This document shows, one piece after another, positions 10,001 to 23,100 of a stretch of 64,000 nt of DNA; the stretch's first letter is position 1; every line of letters begins with the position of its first letter. The DNA comes from Spirodela intermedia. Taxonomy: Eukaryota > Streptophyta > Magnoliopsida > Alismatales > Araceae. The notes beneath the pieces are model-generated. The model searched no databases and had not been told where the DNA came from. It was given only the letters and a program-made list of their open reading frames with translations. The translations under genes and the position numbers were made by a program. The stretch covers positions 3,668,001 to 3,732,000 of the forward strand of contig LR746269.1 in NCBI GenBank assembly GCA_902729315.2, given 5' to 3'.

Positions 10001-13000
10001 TCCACAAAGTAAAATAGAATCCTATCAAAATATTCATTGGTTTTGAGTCCGCATAATTCAAATCCTCATATTAATTAATGAACCCCAAGTTATCATAACC
10101 ACCCGGACAGTTGAATCCAACTTCAGAAGGTTGAAATAGAACCTTACAGGGAAACATTCAGAGGAGGTTGCAAGCGGACACCTCCCGCAGATGGGGAGAA
10201 GAAAAAAAAAAACTGATGTGTATTTTAGTAATGATTTCCAGAGCTGAAGAAAACATTTTATGTTGGTCTTATGGATAAAAACATGAGCTAGCGTACGGAT
10301 TCTATCTGTTAATTTAACGAGTCATATGAGCATATCTTGACAACAACTATGGAGACAATAGAAAGAATCCCAAAAATACTCCTTTGCTGATGCATAAATT
10401 CTTATAAAAACCCCACATCCACTGATGTCATACAATTCAATTTTTTTTCTACAACTCTTTATAAAAACAACAGCTACTTGATCCATTTCCAGCAATTAAA
10501 TCAGTTTTACGATACGACACTATTTGTCAATCAAAACAGCAGCTCCATCAAAAGGTTTTGATACTCAAATCCCATAATCAGAAGAGCTTCACGTACACTT
10601 CTCACAGCCTCTAGTATCAGTCTTAAATTTCCAATTTATTAGACCTTTCCAGAGAGTAATACACTGAACAAACGAACAGGTTTGAATTTTACGATTGCCA
10701 ACCCAACAATGATACAGGATGTAGTTCAATTCAAATGTGATGAAACCCAAAACCGGTGATAGATGTAAAACATGGTAAATCAAATAATGATACTTTAACT
10801 AGCAAAGAAATATAGTTTTTTAGAATAATTCGATCAACTGGGGTTAAAGTTCTTCTCAAGAAGGAGCTTCCCACTGTCAAAGCATCAGCACCTTTATTTT
10901 GATGTGGAGAACTGGATTGACTGTTAGAGGACAATGTGTCTTTTACTCGATAACTCCACTCCGTAGGTGCGTGTGATGACATGTAATCTGACAATTGGTT
11001 CCATTCTCCTGAAAATACAACCGCCTATCAGTAGGGAACTACAGCTAATTTGCCTCACTTATAAAGCTTGGGTTATTGCATGTAAAAGTACTGATGAACT
11101 AAATGGAGACAAATTAACAACCACAAATAGATGATGAAGTCAAACACAATCCAACCCAGGAAATTTTGAATAAAATCCAGCATTAGATGACAAATATAAA
11201 TGGTTAGCTTCAGCGCACACATACGCGTAACAAAATAGCCTAGAAGAAAAAAAAGAGAAATCCAATTGTGCCGTGATGCAGATATTAAAGCAAATAATAA
11301 TTTTTAAAATTAAGCAAATGATACGATAAGATAAACATTATACAGATTTGAAAGGTTATGTTTAGTATTGATTAACAGAATAAACAGATATCGGTCAAAA
11401 CTTCAACAGTGAACAAGAATATTATATTCAATAGAAGCTGAACTGGAGGGTTAAAACGTTACATTAAGAGACTGCTATTGCTACTTGAAGAAGTGTGTGG
11501 CTCAACCTCAAATGGGATAAAAGAATTATCGGATTTGATAGAGAGGTAAAATGTCGATTTGTGAATAAAATATAATGAATCTATTACTAAACATTTAGGT
11601 TGCATTGTCAAATATTGGAACAGTCTTTCATCATTTTAGATCCCAAGGTTTGTCAAAATAGATGTCCACATCCTAAATATTCCTATTTCCTGGGAGGCAG
11701 AGATAGGATGAATAAGGGTCTAGACTTAATTCATATTGTGAGTACAAGATTAAGATTGACGTTGGTGATAAACTAGTTACACTGAACAGTTCAGTAACGG
11801 CTGAAAATCTGGTTGGATCTAGGCTTGATGCACTAATGGTACCATTTTATCTTGGCAAGGGAAGAACAGCACGCCTGATCAGATGATGATGAAATTTCTA
11901 GGAAAATTAGGATTCAAGTTAAATTCAGAAGAACTTATCTTTGGTTGTAAAGAAAAGGTAAGTTAGTAAATTATCTATAAAAAGGGAAGATGGAAAGGAA
12001 ATATTCCCTCCTGTGAGAGGATCACACTATTTAAGGCTGCATTAACCGTTTGCTGTTAATCTTATTCAGAGCCACAAAGACCGTCCTATGGCTTACATGT
12101 AGAGTTAGCACAAATTGGATTATTCTAATAGACAGTAGAGAAAGGTGTAGGTGATGATATTTATTTGGGAAGACGTATGGGTTAAAAAAGAATAGATCCC
12201 ATGCTGCTCAATTTTTACATGTAGAGACAATCATTGGAAATCGGTACCAAGAATTGAGGGCTATATAAAGGATAGGATGCAAAAAGATTTTGATTTTTGT
12301 CTGCGATGTGATCGGAAAAGTTTACTTTGAAGGAAGAATGGTGAACATCAGCCCTAAACGAGACATTCCCAATACTTTGGAGCACAGCAGAGGTTACTAG
12401 TACTTCAATGGTAAATTTACTTTGCTCCAAAGGTAGCAGAAAAAGCCCAATGTCTAAAGTGCAAAAGTAATCAATGACAACAAGAACCTCAAAAGCTTAA
12501 ATTTCTTCTCGAGCCTGCCTATTTCAGAAAGAACAACGCCAACAGAAGAGGCAGAATCGTGGAGATGAAAATGACTTCCCAACTTCATGCACAAAAGGGA
12601 ACCTACAAATTACCTCACTTCGTGTATTGATAACGAGCTTAATAAACACCTAGAAACTTGGCGAGCGCAATGGCCAAGAGAAACTAGCCTGGACAAGTTC
12701 ACCTTTTAAAGTAAAGACTGGCCAGTTTGATCCAAGTCCTTAAATTAGAAAGTAAAAAGTATAAATTACACCTTTCATAATAACTTGTTAAATTTTACAG
12801 AGGATGCATGGGTAGCTGTAGAGTCAGTTGGCCACAAAGTACATTATGCTCTGTGGACCATTTCTGTTTTGAATGTACTACAAATAAAAATCCCTCTTAT
12901 AGAAACTAATCATGGAAAAATCCTATAATAAAAAGCCAGTGTTCACCAGTTTCTCTGAAATTAAACGATAAATACAAGAATGAAATGAAACTATTGAAAT

Positions 13001-15789
13001 TAAGAAGGGAGGAAATTTCACCTTTATCCTTGCCATGGGCAAGAGAACTTGGAGAATTCTTTGAGAATTTTTTCAAATCACCTTTACCACGCTTATTACT
13101 ACGAAGACAGAAGATAACAACCAGAGCAGCACCTAAGCTGATGCAAAGAGAACCCAAAACAATGCCTATTATTGGACCAACTATCGAGCTTCCCCTATAT
13201 TTGCTTTTATTTTTACTAGGAGTTGATCCATCAAATCCCCTTGAAGATGACTGTGTACGATTGCTGTTAGAGCTTCTAGCAGGGGTTGGCACGGGAGCAG
13301 GAGCAGGAGCAGGAACCTGACTGTAGTCAAAGGAGTTGCCCTCAATCCTGTGAAGGAGTGTCTATTTCGTCAAAAATTGGGCAAAAGCAGACAGCAAAAG
13401 TATTAACGTTGAATGGACCACATGAGCCACTGACCTCAAGTCCGGAATTGAACGAATTGTAGGGGGGATACGACCAGAGAAATGATTATTTGCAATATTT
13501 CTGTTAGTGTAATATTTTTAGACAAAAATGAGAACAGGGAATCCATAAAATAAAAACTCAGCATAAAAGTGCATGTACTTACAATTTATTTAAGCTAAGA
13601 TTCGAGATCATATTAATTTCTCCGCTCAACTGATTGTTCTGCACGTAACTGAGAAATGTGTGTCAAAATTCATGAAATAAACAGTGAACAAGCTAGAATA
13701 TGTATAGTTTTCATTCATGATGAATTCACAGAGGAGAAGAAAGAGCACTAAACTTACAGGCTAGAAAGCTTTGACAAGGAACCAAAAGAATGGGGCAAAA
13801 CACCAGATAAGCTATTGAAAGAGATGTCCCTGTCATTATAGATGTGCCAATGATTATGAAATTTCAAAATAACTGCTGAGAAAAATACTACAGAAGTCAT
13901 GGTTTACTTCAGTATCCTGGAATAGGAAGCGGGTTTAAAGAAAAAGAATCAAGAGTTCAATAAACTATAAAGCCAGGCATATCCAACGGTACAATTTATC
14001 CCTGTTTCTGATTATGTTCTCTGATAAATAACATTCATAACTCAGCCATGTAACTAAATCAATCTGATCAAATGTTTTGCACAATCTTATGAAATCTGCA
14101 GCCAGGGAAGGTATAACCATATATTTCATTCAATTAGATTGCCTGAGTCATCACTTGTTTCCTGATAAGAGATTACCAACATTGAGAAACAAATGAAATG
14201 GTAGCGAAATCCAATACTCAAGGCAATTGGATTTTAAAACAGCAAATAACTTGTACAATTAAGCATAATAAGTTTCTACGACTCGTCACAGGGCGATAGG
14301 GTAGGAATGCCAAATATCTTACAGAACAGAGAGATCTCGAAGATTTGCAAAGAAGTCCCCAACTGATTGCGACAGTGAGTTGCGGCTGACATTTCTAAGA
14401 ACAGAACTTCGTCACTTATGATAGTATTATGTTATTACGATGATAAATTCCCTTAATTAACCAGCACTCACAGATAATTGAGAGAGATCATGACAGAAAA
14501 TGAGTAAGGAAGATTTCCACTGAAGTTATTTCCCCCAAGATTCCTGTGACATTGGAAGTTGTACATTAAAAAAAAAATAATAGGAGTCAAGAACAAACGA
14601 GTTATATCTGATAGAAAATTACATGTGTGTAAGATTTGGAGGCAGCTGATATGGGATTGCGTCATGTATGTAATTATTGCTTACATCCCTGTTTGGCAAG
14701 GAAAATAAAAAATTAAATAAAAGGAAAATTTATCCTTTTGGAGTTAAAAGAAGATATTTCCTCACAGAATTTTCAAAGATAAGAAGTTCGAGAGCATGTA
14801 GCCCAGAGTCCCCTTGAGCTGAAGACCTGGGATTTGACTGACATGCACCAAATAAAATCATAAAAATTATATTAGCGCGCAGGGATAAGAAATCAAAGAA
14901 AGTTAGAACCTCCATGCACGAGTTTGCTTCTTTTACATGGAAACAACAGCCGTGCCAGAGCAAGAGACTCCTTTCCAAGATTCTCCACAGGGATCACCAC
15001 CACTTGGCTTCCATCCGGATAGCTGACGAGGTTTGTTCAGTGAACTATACAAGATATGGAGTGCTTCAACTGCAAGCCACAAGATTCATCAGCACCAGCA
15101 CCTTGAAACCCTCCAGAAGTTAAAATACATCACACGAAATGAAAATTACGCTCAGTTCACCTAACTTAAAGTGATAAACCAGCTTTGATGACGGAAATTC
15201 GGGAGCTAGAGTATTCTTATGAGTTTTTGTAACAGAGAATATAGTGTCATGAGATGAAGACACGGAATAGAAGACGGAAATATGTCAGATGGTTAAAACT
15301 TGGAAGTTCTACAACCGGCGACTGTAACTTCTGTCTGCAGAGAGTAATGACAACTTGTCGGTATCTTAGATTTCAAAGGAAGAGAAAGAGAGCAAGAAAA
15401 AGAAGAAAAGAGAAAACGAGGAGGAGGAGGAGAAGGTGAAGAAGAAGGTGCATTAGACGGAAAAAGAGAACAAGGGGAAGGGGAAGTACGAGAAACAGGA
15501 CAACGAGGAGGAGAGGAGAAAGGAGAACGTGGACAGGGAGGCAGAAGAGGAGAACGAGAACGAGGATGAAAAGAAGCTGATGACGATGATGCCATTGCGC
15601 GAAACGAAGCAAAAATATACCTCACAATGAAAAGAGGAGGAGAGACAGACATAAAGAAGATCGAACGCACGAACCATCGGTGTTATCGGTGGCCGCAGTG
15701 ACGAGCGGCAGCCCGTCAAGGGCCATCATCACGGCGACCAGGAGAATCGCCACGTTCGCGTTCATCACCATCGCCGTTCTATTGCTCAT
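7051..15789 (-). CDS. SRF: STRUBBELIG-RECEPTOR FAMILY LRR receptor kinase
   Basis: Plasma-membrane leucine-rich-repeat receptor of LRR class V. The family acts in cell-shape, wall and immune signalling. Exons: 15675-15789 (signal peptide, '[20 protein letters not shown]'), 14937-15069 (SUB domain, '[15 protein letters not shown]'), six LRR exons 14766-14837, 14472-14543, 14323-14394, 13758-13829, 13583-13648, 13435-13500, then 13022-13347 (Pro-Ala stretch and membrane span '[20 protein letters not shown]'), optional 10892-11008, and kinase exons 8485-8741, 8042-8316, 7802-7937, 7541-7680, 7324-7480, 7051-7206. Product 704 aa, or 743 with the optional exon. The kinase keeps the Gly loop (GEGSLG), the AVK lysine and APE. 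The HRD Asp is Asn ('[13 protein letters not shown]') and DFG reads 'DCG', so catalysis is doubtful, as in STRUBBELIG itself. Which SRF paralogue it is cannot be told. Confidence 0.9.
8742..13021. other. Large SRF intron(s) with probable cassette exon
   Basis: About 4.3 kb of AT-rich sequence between the membrane-span exon and the first kinase exon of the SRF gene. It contains the 117-nt candidate exon at 10892-11008. Apart from that, short unrelated open frames only were seen, with no transposon borders recognised. Confidence 0.6.
10892..11008 (-). other. Probable phase-neutral cassette exon of SRF gene
   Basis: On the minus strand a good acceptor (TTTTCAG) precedes 117 nt of open frame starting '[17 protein letters not shown]' and ending 'SSPHQNK', followed by a GT donor. 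Both ends are phase 1. Both neighbouring exons also meet at phase 1, so the exon can be included or skipped without a frame change. It would add 39 hydrophilic residues to the juxtamembrane segment. No homologous sequence is recalled, so it could be a chance exon. Confidence 0.5.
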
Positions 15790-17160
15790 TCCCAATGCCG
15801 CATCCAAACTCCAGACTCCGCGAGCTTCACACCTGCCCATTCCCACCTTGTTGCATCTTCCCCATCCTAAGAGCCAATGGGAGAATAACAAGGAAAGGAG
15901 GGGAGAGAGAGAGAGAGCGGAGAAACGTAGGCGATGCCAGGGAAATGGAAAATATAAGAGGAGCGAGAGAAATGGAGGAATTGGAGAGGGCGGTGGGTTG
16001 TAGAAGGCTGTGCAGGTGCCCCGCAAGTACCAGACAAAGAAAGAGACGCACGTTGGAAGAAGAAGAAAGAGGAGGCAGTACCAGAGAAGATGGTGGGGGC
16101 ATGCACGGCAGCTCTCCCTCCCTCCCTCTCTCTCTCCCCTTCCGGGTCCTCGGCACGTCGGGACTCTTCTGGCTGCCTTCTCGCCTTTATAAAAATCGGC
16201 GACAACATGGCAGTAAAAGCACGAGCGAGCTCCGCGCTGGCTCCACACCGCGGCTACTTCACGCCAGTAGAGAGAGAGAGGGTATTAAATAGTGCGTCGG
16301 ACGCTGTCGTAGGAGCGTTGCATTAGTGGCAAGCAGAAGCTGAGATGCGCCAGTAAGGATGGTGATTTATCAAGCTGGGACATCGCACTCAGCTCCAGAG
16401 GCAGCCGAGGTAGAGAGAGAGAGAGAGACGGACAGATGGATATAGAAAGAGAGAAGTGAGAGAGAGGAAAGGAGGTGGTGGGTCGCATTCGTAGAGGAAC
16501 GGAGAGAGAGAGAGAGAGAGGTCTGAAGCGGTGGGTCGCCAGACGCAGCTACTTCTCCAGGAGAATCAGCAAAGTGAGAGAGAGAGAGAGAGAGAGAGAG
16601 AAGAAAGGTGAGTAGAAGTGGCGATAGGACACCAACTGCCCTCGGAATGACAGCGTGGCCTGCGATGACCGGTGACCCTCCTTCCCCCTCCCAGGTTCCA
16701 ACCGTTGACCTCTCAACGAGAATCGGTCGATGAGCTAACACCATGGCGGCCCCCCACTGCCGTATAAATTTATGCCGTTCACAACGGCATAGATAAATTT
16801 AAAAGGCATCTAGTTAGCCTAATAGATAAATTTTAAATGAGATGCGTCCCTGTAGAGCCCACAAATATCGACCAATATCGGTTGCCTATTCATCCATAAC
16901 GGTTGCCTAGTTGCGTGCTGAGACTTTGGGCCCCTCGCTCCTTAGAAGACGGTGCCATTTTCAGTCATTTCAGTCATTTCAGCGCCGAATAGATGATAAG
17001 GCTAATTTTCGGAAATACCCTCAGCGTACAGCCGCGAAACCCAAAGAAGCCCCATACGAAATTCACACGTGTAACGTCGTAACGTGTGGCAGCGCGGGAA
17101 ACTATAAGCGTCGGAGAGGGGCTGCGAATTGGGAGGCGCGGGCGAGGTGTCTCCGTTTTT
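15790..17160. promoter_or_regulatory. SRF 5' region rich in GA/CT tracts
   Basis: Lies upstream of the SRF start. On the SRF coding strand it is strongly pyrimidine-rich, with (CT)n tracts around 15900-15930, 16410-16430, 16500-16520 and 16576-16602, which is common in plant 5' leaders and core promoters. A TATA-like TATAAAG occurs on the minus strand at 16185-16191. Long open frames on both strands here come from these low-complexity tracts and are not genes. The right part (16740-17160) is the 3' flank of the FAD gene. Confidence 0.5.
16185..16191 (-). promoter_or_regulatory. Possible TATA box of SRF gene
   Basis: TATAAAG on the minus strand, about 400 bp before the SRF start codon. CT-rich sequence follows it, as in a pyrimidine-rich leader. 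No transcript data are available to confirm it. Confidence 0.35.
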
Positions 17161-20100
17161 CTACAGCTCGTAGTCGAGACCAGATCCATACTTCCAGGCT
17201 TCAAGACGCCTCCTCCAGTGGAATCTCTCCTTCTCCGGGAGCCCTTCGATCCATGGCCTAGAGGTAGAAAGCGCGCCACCAGCCAAAAACAGAGCAGAGG
17301 AAGCATTTCACGTTTCACGTCAGCAGGAGTTCCTTGTTGATTTGATTTGATCTGATGCTGAGATCGTCGGGGCACCATACCTTATCGCCGGGTCGACGAA
17401 CTTTGAGAGGAGCGTGTACTGCCCCAGCATGAAGAAATGCACGGACCAATCGAGAATCACACCAAGTCCGATCTGAAATTAAGTAACCGAGGTTGAGAAC
17501 TTCAGGAACACAGGAAGGAAGTCGATGCTCATCCAAGCTACATCCACCGAGTCCGCCACACGCGTGCTCTTCTCTCAGGTTGAATCATTGCTCAAAGGTA
17601 GATGCCATAGCCATATATATGACGTGAAAAAACGATGCAGAGGGGAATATGAGAATGCCTGCTGATCTAAGGTATCTGCATCTTACTGGCACTACAATTT
17701 ATTTAAAATTACACCCCTTTTGGGTGGCGGTTAGCTTCCATAGATATTTGTCCATTTGTCCAAAGATCCCAGCACCGAGATCCCAGTCTCAATCGGTGTA
17801 CGCAGAACGCTGCTCTTCAGGGAAGACGAGATTATCCTACGTAGAGAGAGACTGCATCCATAATGATATCTGACGAGTGCCTAGACTGCACTACGAAAAT
17901 TGGGCGGCATCAAGATCGAACAGCAATGAGTGGTATAGAAAGTCTAATTGGCATGCTGTGAGCGTTATGTATCCAACATTCAAGGCCAGTTGCATGACAT
18001 CTTCGGCCCTAGAGCTACGAACAGTATGAAAACAACTTTCATGCCATAATTGGATAGAGCTCGGGAGATTAGTACACGAAAAATGATGGATGAGTTGTGT
18101 TATACCTGGCTGAAGATCGACGGCAAAATCCCTGGTTGAGTCAGCACGACCAAACCCAATGTCTTCACCAGAGGCCCAAACTGTATCACGTCCTAACAAA
18201 GCACCACGAGTACAAGTAAGTTGGGGGAGTTTAACAGTAAGCAGAGGACTTGGAAGAGGGAAATAGCAATAATCGACTCGTGCTTATAGCTGCCAATCCA
18301 AAACACGCACATGAATCGGTATCAGTGATTACAATGTACTGACCTGGAGAAACGGTCGGAGCACTGGATCCCCAAGACTCTGAAATTACATGTGACAAGA
18401 AGAATGATATAAGGGCGGTGAGAAATGGTGTTTGGAACGAAATGAAATTTAACGTCTACCTGCATAGATATGAAATTGGCATGAAGTAGATCATTAATAA
18501 ATGTTGATGAGACACTGGAGTGCTTCTGTGCTGACATTGCTCTTTGAAACAACCACGATGCTCGTAAATTTGGCTGCCCAGATATGTGACTTGCAATGAA
18601 AAACATGGATCATACTCTTGACTATTAGCGATGAGTTGCCAAAATGCTCACCATGTAAGGATTGAGCAACGATAAGCTGCGTGCATCAAGAAAATCGCCC
18701 ATAACAGCCTCGTGTATTCCTTGTATCCAAGAAATGATGGCAATGTAAGTCCCGAAAATTTACATGTTGTTTAAACAAAGTTTCAATTAAGCAATATACT
18801 TATTTCTCGCTCAGTTTTGTTCGATGGGAGGATTAATATCAACCACAAAGAGGACCAACCAAGCTGGAAAACTTTATGTTGCCCAAGTAGATAAAAATGA
18901 ATAAATTCGAATGGTATATGAAAAATATACAATATCGTATTATCTGAACAAGGTTCTGACTTTCCCTTCCTTTCATATTGTTGAAAATGGAGAAACGACC
19001 TCTAACACAGGATAGAGGAGAGAATAGCAGAAACCACCTCAAGATTCATTCATCTCTAACCCCCATTATATAGGGAGGAACCATACACAATTTTTGCCTC
19101 GCCGAAAGGATACTCAACAGAGGCAGAATGCCTCACCAAAATGATACTCAGCAGAGGCAGGATGCCTCGTTAGAAGGATACTTGGCATAGGCAGAATGCA
19201 TCGTCGGAAGGATACCCGACAAAGACAGAAGGCCTCGCCGGAAGGATACTCAGTAGAGGGGGAATGTCTTGATGGAAGGATACTGTTAGACTCGCAGACA
19301 TCATCCACATACCCCAAAAGAAGAGGTCAAAGCCCCGAAGGGTTCGACTCAACCTACCTCCGAATTCACAAACTTCTTTGGTGGAATACATGGGTCACAT
19401 CGTACCACTGCATGGATAACTACCTCTTGTATCACCTACAAATAGAAGAGAAGTGGAGTGAAGAAGAGGTGTGGAAAATGAAAGAAAGAGTGCGAGACTA
19501 CTCAACATCTCACGGGGGAGGCATCTGCTGTCACCTCTATCTTTCTCTCTATCTCTCATCATTTCTCTCTCCCTTCTATTCTCTGAGTTTTCGTGTGTTT
19601 CTCTCTCTTTCTCTTGTTACTATTCACAAGTCCTGTCAAGTTAGGAAGTCATGTGAGTTATCTGCTTCTTCTAAGTCCAACAATCACTCTCTCCGTTGAG
19701 CCACGGAAAAGGAACAATGAGCATCGTCACTAGTCGTTGTCTTCTACTATAGCAAGTACTGTTCATCTATTATTTAATTATAGTCAGCTGCATTTCATGT
19801 TCACTCTCTCTCATCTCAAATATAGATCAACAAGGGAGCAAGGTCCTATTAGATACTCAACAGAGCTAGAAGGCCTCACCAGAAAAATACTCAGCAGATG
19901 AAGGATCCCTCATTGGACAATGATACTCGATAGAGAAATAAACCCTTGCTAGACAAAGATACTCGGTAGAGGAAGAAACCCTTGTCGGATAAAGATACCC
20001 AATAGAGGAAGAAACCCTCGCCGAACAAAGATACTCAGCAAAGGAAGAAACCTTCGTCAAACAAAGATAAGAAGAAGAAACCCTCACTGCACAAAGATAC

Positions 20101-23100
20101 TCAAACAATTAATGCCTAGCAGAGCCGATGCCAAATAGAGGTGACAGCAGCAGCAGCCCCCTAGATAGAAGACACTAGACAAAGCCTGAAACCCTACCAG
20201 AATGACCCGCTCTGATACCATGTTGAAAATGGAGAAATGAGCTTTGTCACAAAGGAGAGAATGGCAGAAACTGCCTCAAGATTCATTCACCTCTAACCCC
20301 CATTATATAGGGAGGAACAATACATGATATTTGCAAAGCACCCTCAATCTTTTTCAAAAATTTTATACAGCTTATAGTTTCTAACACATAAAAATCATAA
20401 ATAAAATTTGAATGACTTGATACATTGGGTACATTTCAACCTATAGAGTTTAGAAGTGTGTTGATACAAACATGTCAAAATCTTTTAAGGCAAAGATCAA
20501 AGTTTAAGTAAATCTCTTTCAAAAATAAACATACATCTCTTACATTAATTCCATCATGTTGATTGTATACATAAATTTCCAACTCTTCATGCAGTAACTT
20601 TTATTTCATCTAGTTGCTGGGTGAAAATGATGCATATAAAAGATACTTAAAAGGTTTTCATCACATAATTGGCTAATTATTGGGATAACCTATTTTAAAC
20701 CTTTGACAAGTAAAATATCTTCAATAAGAATTATTTTTCCTACATTTCTATGCCCCCAAGGAACTTCCCCTTCTATGCTGAGAATGAATAACTTCACAGG
20801 TAATGGACTCAAATATGGACATTGCGCAAGAGACAATGCGATGGGGTTGATGTTCTAGAGAAGTGCATAGGGCATGGCATTTAAACGGAAGTGAGGTGAA
20901 AACTTCCCATCTCACGGACGTGAGGCCTCTCTATTTTGTCCTTCTCTCTAGAAGTTAACTATATCTAATACCGATTTCCAGCATCTCTCCTGTTCTACTA
21001 CAGAATCCATAGGTGTTGACCTGGTCTGACTTTGTGTGACTTCTATGGATTATGATGGATTATGAACCGCATGATTTCAACCTGCATGACAGAATTGACC
21101 CATCTCATATGTGACCGGCTGCTTCACAAGTCAGAAGCAGCATGATACAGCTACTGATCTGAGGGGAAAAAGAACATTTTTCTAGTCGCATGGATGCCTT
21201 GCAAGTAAAATTTCTGAAGGCATTTCGGACACTTCCTTTCTGAAGCACCACTCAAAAATCAATTATCAGGGCTCTTTCAATCCTTGCCGAATCAACCAAC
21301 ACACAGCCTTGGAGATGGTTTAATTTTCAACCTGGTGATGATGAATGAGGAACAACGGAGTAGATTCCTTGGCTTGCTTGCATCTCTTGGGGCAAATATT
21401 GGAGTGGCATGGTTTCTTTTTCAAATTAAAACTATTCACTTAATATGTTAATTCTTATTGCTCTTCTAGATACTTCTTCGTTGATATATGAAATTGCAAT
21501 GTTATACAAGGCTAACTAGTCTTTTCAACCGATTTTTACTATATGATTTGTATGAAAGCTATACAGAATTAGAAGGAAACTCCTAAGAAATCAAAAGAGG
21601 TTAAAGCTCCTTAAAGAAAGTGAGAATCTACCTTTAAACATGAGGACATGGCCTCAAAGGGTATCAACACCGTGCATGCATGACACCCGAATATCATCAG
21701 ATCGGTGCCAAACCAGCATCGTTTGGCATATTTCCCACTCAGAATCCTAACCTAGTTCGGCCATCTAGATGTGCCAACTCCATTTATATGGTCTGGCTAT
21801 TCCTTCTACAACACATTCACAGATTTCAAAGATAGGACAAAGGATCATGCACCTGCTCCATTTTAAGAAAGACTCCAACCCAAAAACATAATCACTTCGA
21901 TTCAAAGAGAGCGAAGGCGACATATTTTTGCTTTTAAAGTATGGAGCCTACCATTCCATAATATGTGAGGTTCACAAGCTTTAAGAATTTTTATATCAAG
22001 AAGTTAGCAAAGATACCTGTGGACAATCTTTTCAGGTGCCGGGTCATGCTCCCAAATCCACCAAAAGAAACTGGCGACTGAATTCCACTAGCATCACCAA
22101 TCTGCTAAGTGAAAGTTAGATAATTGCATGCCTTTCATAGGAATCATACAGAAGAGATTTGCAGAAGATGAACACCTGTATTACACGGTCAAAGGCTGCT
22201 GGCAGGGGGCTGAAAAGAAAGAGTTGAACAGTCCAGTTTAGGTGACAGATTTGGGATCACAAAAGAAATACAACCAATTTAAAGGAAATAAAATTCATGA
22301 TTAAAGAAAACGAAATATGACAGATTTGTGTGCACGATAGGGATCTCACAGCGTTACCAGAGAATTTTATGGCCCAAACAGGGTACATCGTTAGTAAAGT
22401 TGCAACAGAATTATGATTTCTACAAGCAGTCAGGATGGTACCTAAAGACTTGGACCTCAGGAATCATAGTTCCCTGCAGGGTTGGCTGAGTCAGAAACAC
22501 CAAATGACCGGACCAAGTTAAAAGGGGGAGTTCATGCACTGGTGGAAAAAAAAAAAGAGTATAATAATAACTATGAAAATCAGAGCAGTCAAAAATCAAA
22601 CCATTGGGAGCGGCCTAAATAACAAAAGACCTATCTAAGTGTGCCTCTCCATTGGTTAGTGGCTAAAACAAGCCTTGGCATTGCAAAACGTTTCATCAAC
22701 TATAGCCATCCGCACAGATTCTCAAACAAAGAACTGGCAAAGTGAATCAATTAATCCTTCACAGACATCAAAGTAAATCCTTCAAGAATTGAAGTGCTAA
22801 GTTGAAAGATGCCTTTGATCTTCCAGGTTATGAAAGTATTGGAAGACCGCTCATTTTGGGCCAACTATCAACGTTGCTCTCATCCTATTTGGGAGATCGT
22901 TCACGTGAAGCTGAGAAGTCTCAACTCCAAATAAAAGCATTGGAGAAAAGTATGATCCTTATCTTAAACAGAGGATGACCTGCTCTCCCCTCCTATTTCT
23001 ATGTAATTATGCCAAAGAAAGAAAGGAAACCATGACAAAGGAGATGCAACCAGTGAACAGACTGTATCAAGAACTCAGCTGCCACCTGAGTTTGTACTAC

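Larger units (their letters stand above)
18979..20386 (-). mobile_element. Small LTR element remnant with minisatellite interior
   Basis: Two copies of an LTR-like sequence starting 'tgttgaaaatggagaaa' occur at 18979 (partial, to about 19100) and at 20221-20386 (to 'tttctaaca'). Immediately left of the second copy, 20209-20220 reads GCTCTGATACCA. This is the complement of the usual plant tRNA-iMet primer site, so the element runs on the minus strand and 20221-20386 is its 5' LTR (166 bp, TGTTAGAA...TTCAACA on that strand). The interior is only about 1.1 kb and holds two blocks of ~35-bp tandem repeats. No gag or pol was seen, so it is a non-autonomous element lying in an intron of the FAD gene. 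Confidence 0.6.

Noticed and set aside
15622-16292. Several long frames on both strands in the SRF 5' region
   Set aside because: They are produced by GA/CT low-complexity tracts. Only the signal-peptide portion 15675-15789 is used.
19114-19699. Frames of 67 to 167 codons in the minisatellite region
   Set aside because: Repeat translation only; the region is inside a small LTR element.
19095-20105. Regularly spaced repeats suggesting a CRISPR array
   Set aside because: The units are head-to-tail without unique spacers, imperfect, and lie in a plant intron next to a retroelement primer site.
22442-22473. A 32-nt minus-strand segment with acceptor and donor, phases 0 and 2, reading [10 protein letters not shown]
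   Set aside because: It has the same phases as the true exon 23281-23348 and could replace it, but it lacks the family sequence ([12 protein letters not shown]) and including both would break the frame. Treated as a chance or relic exon.
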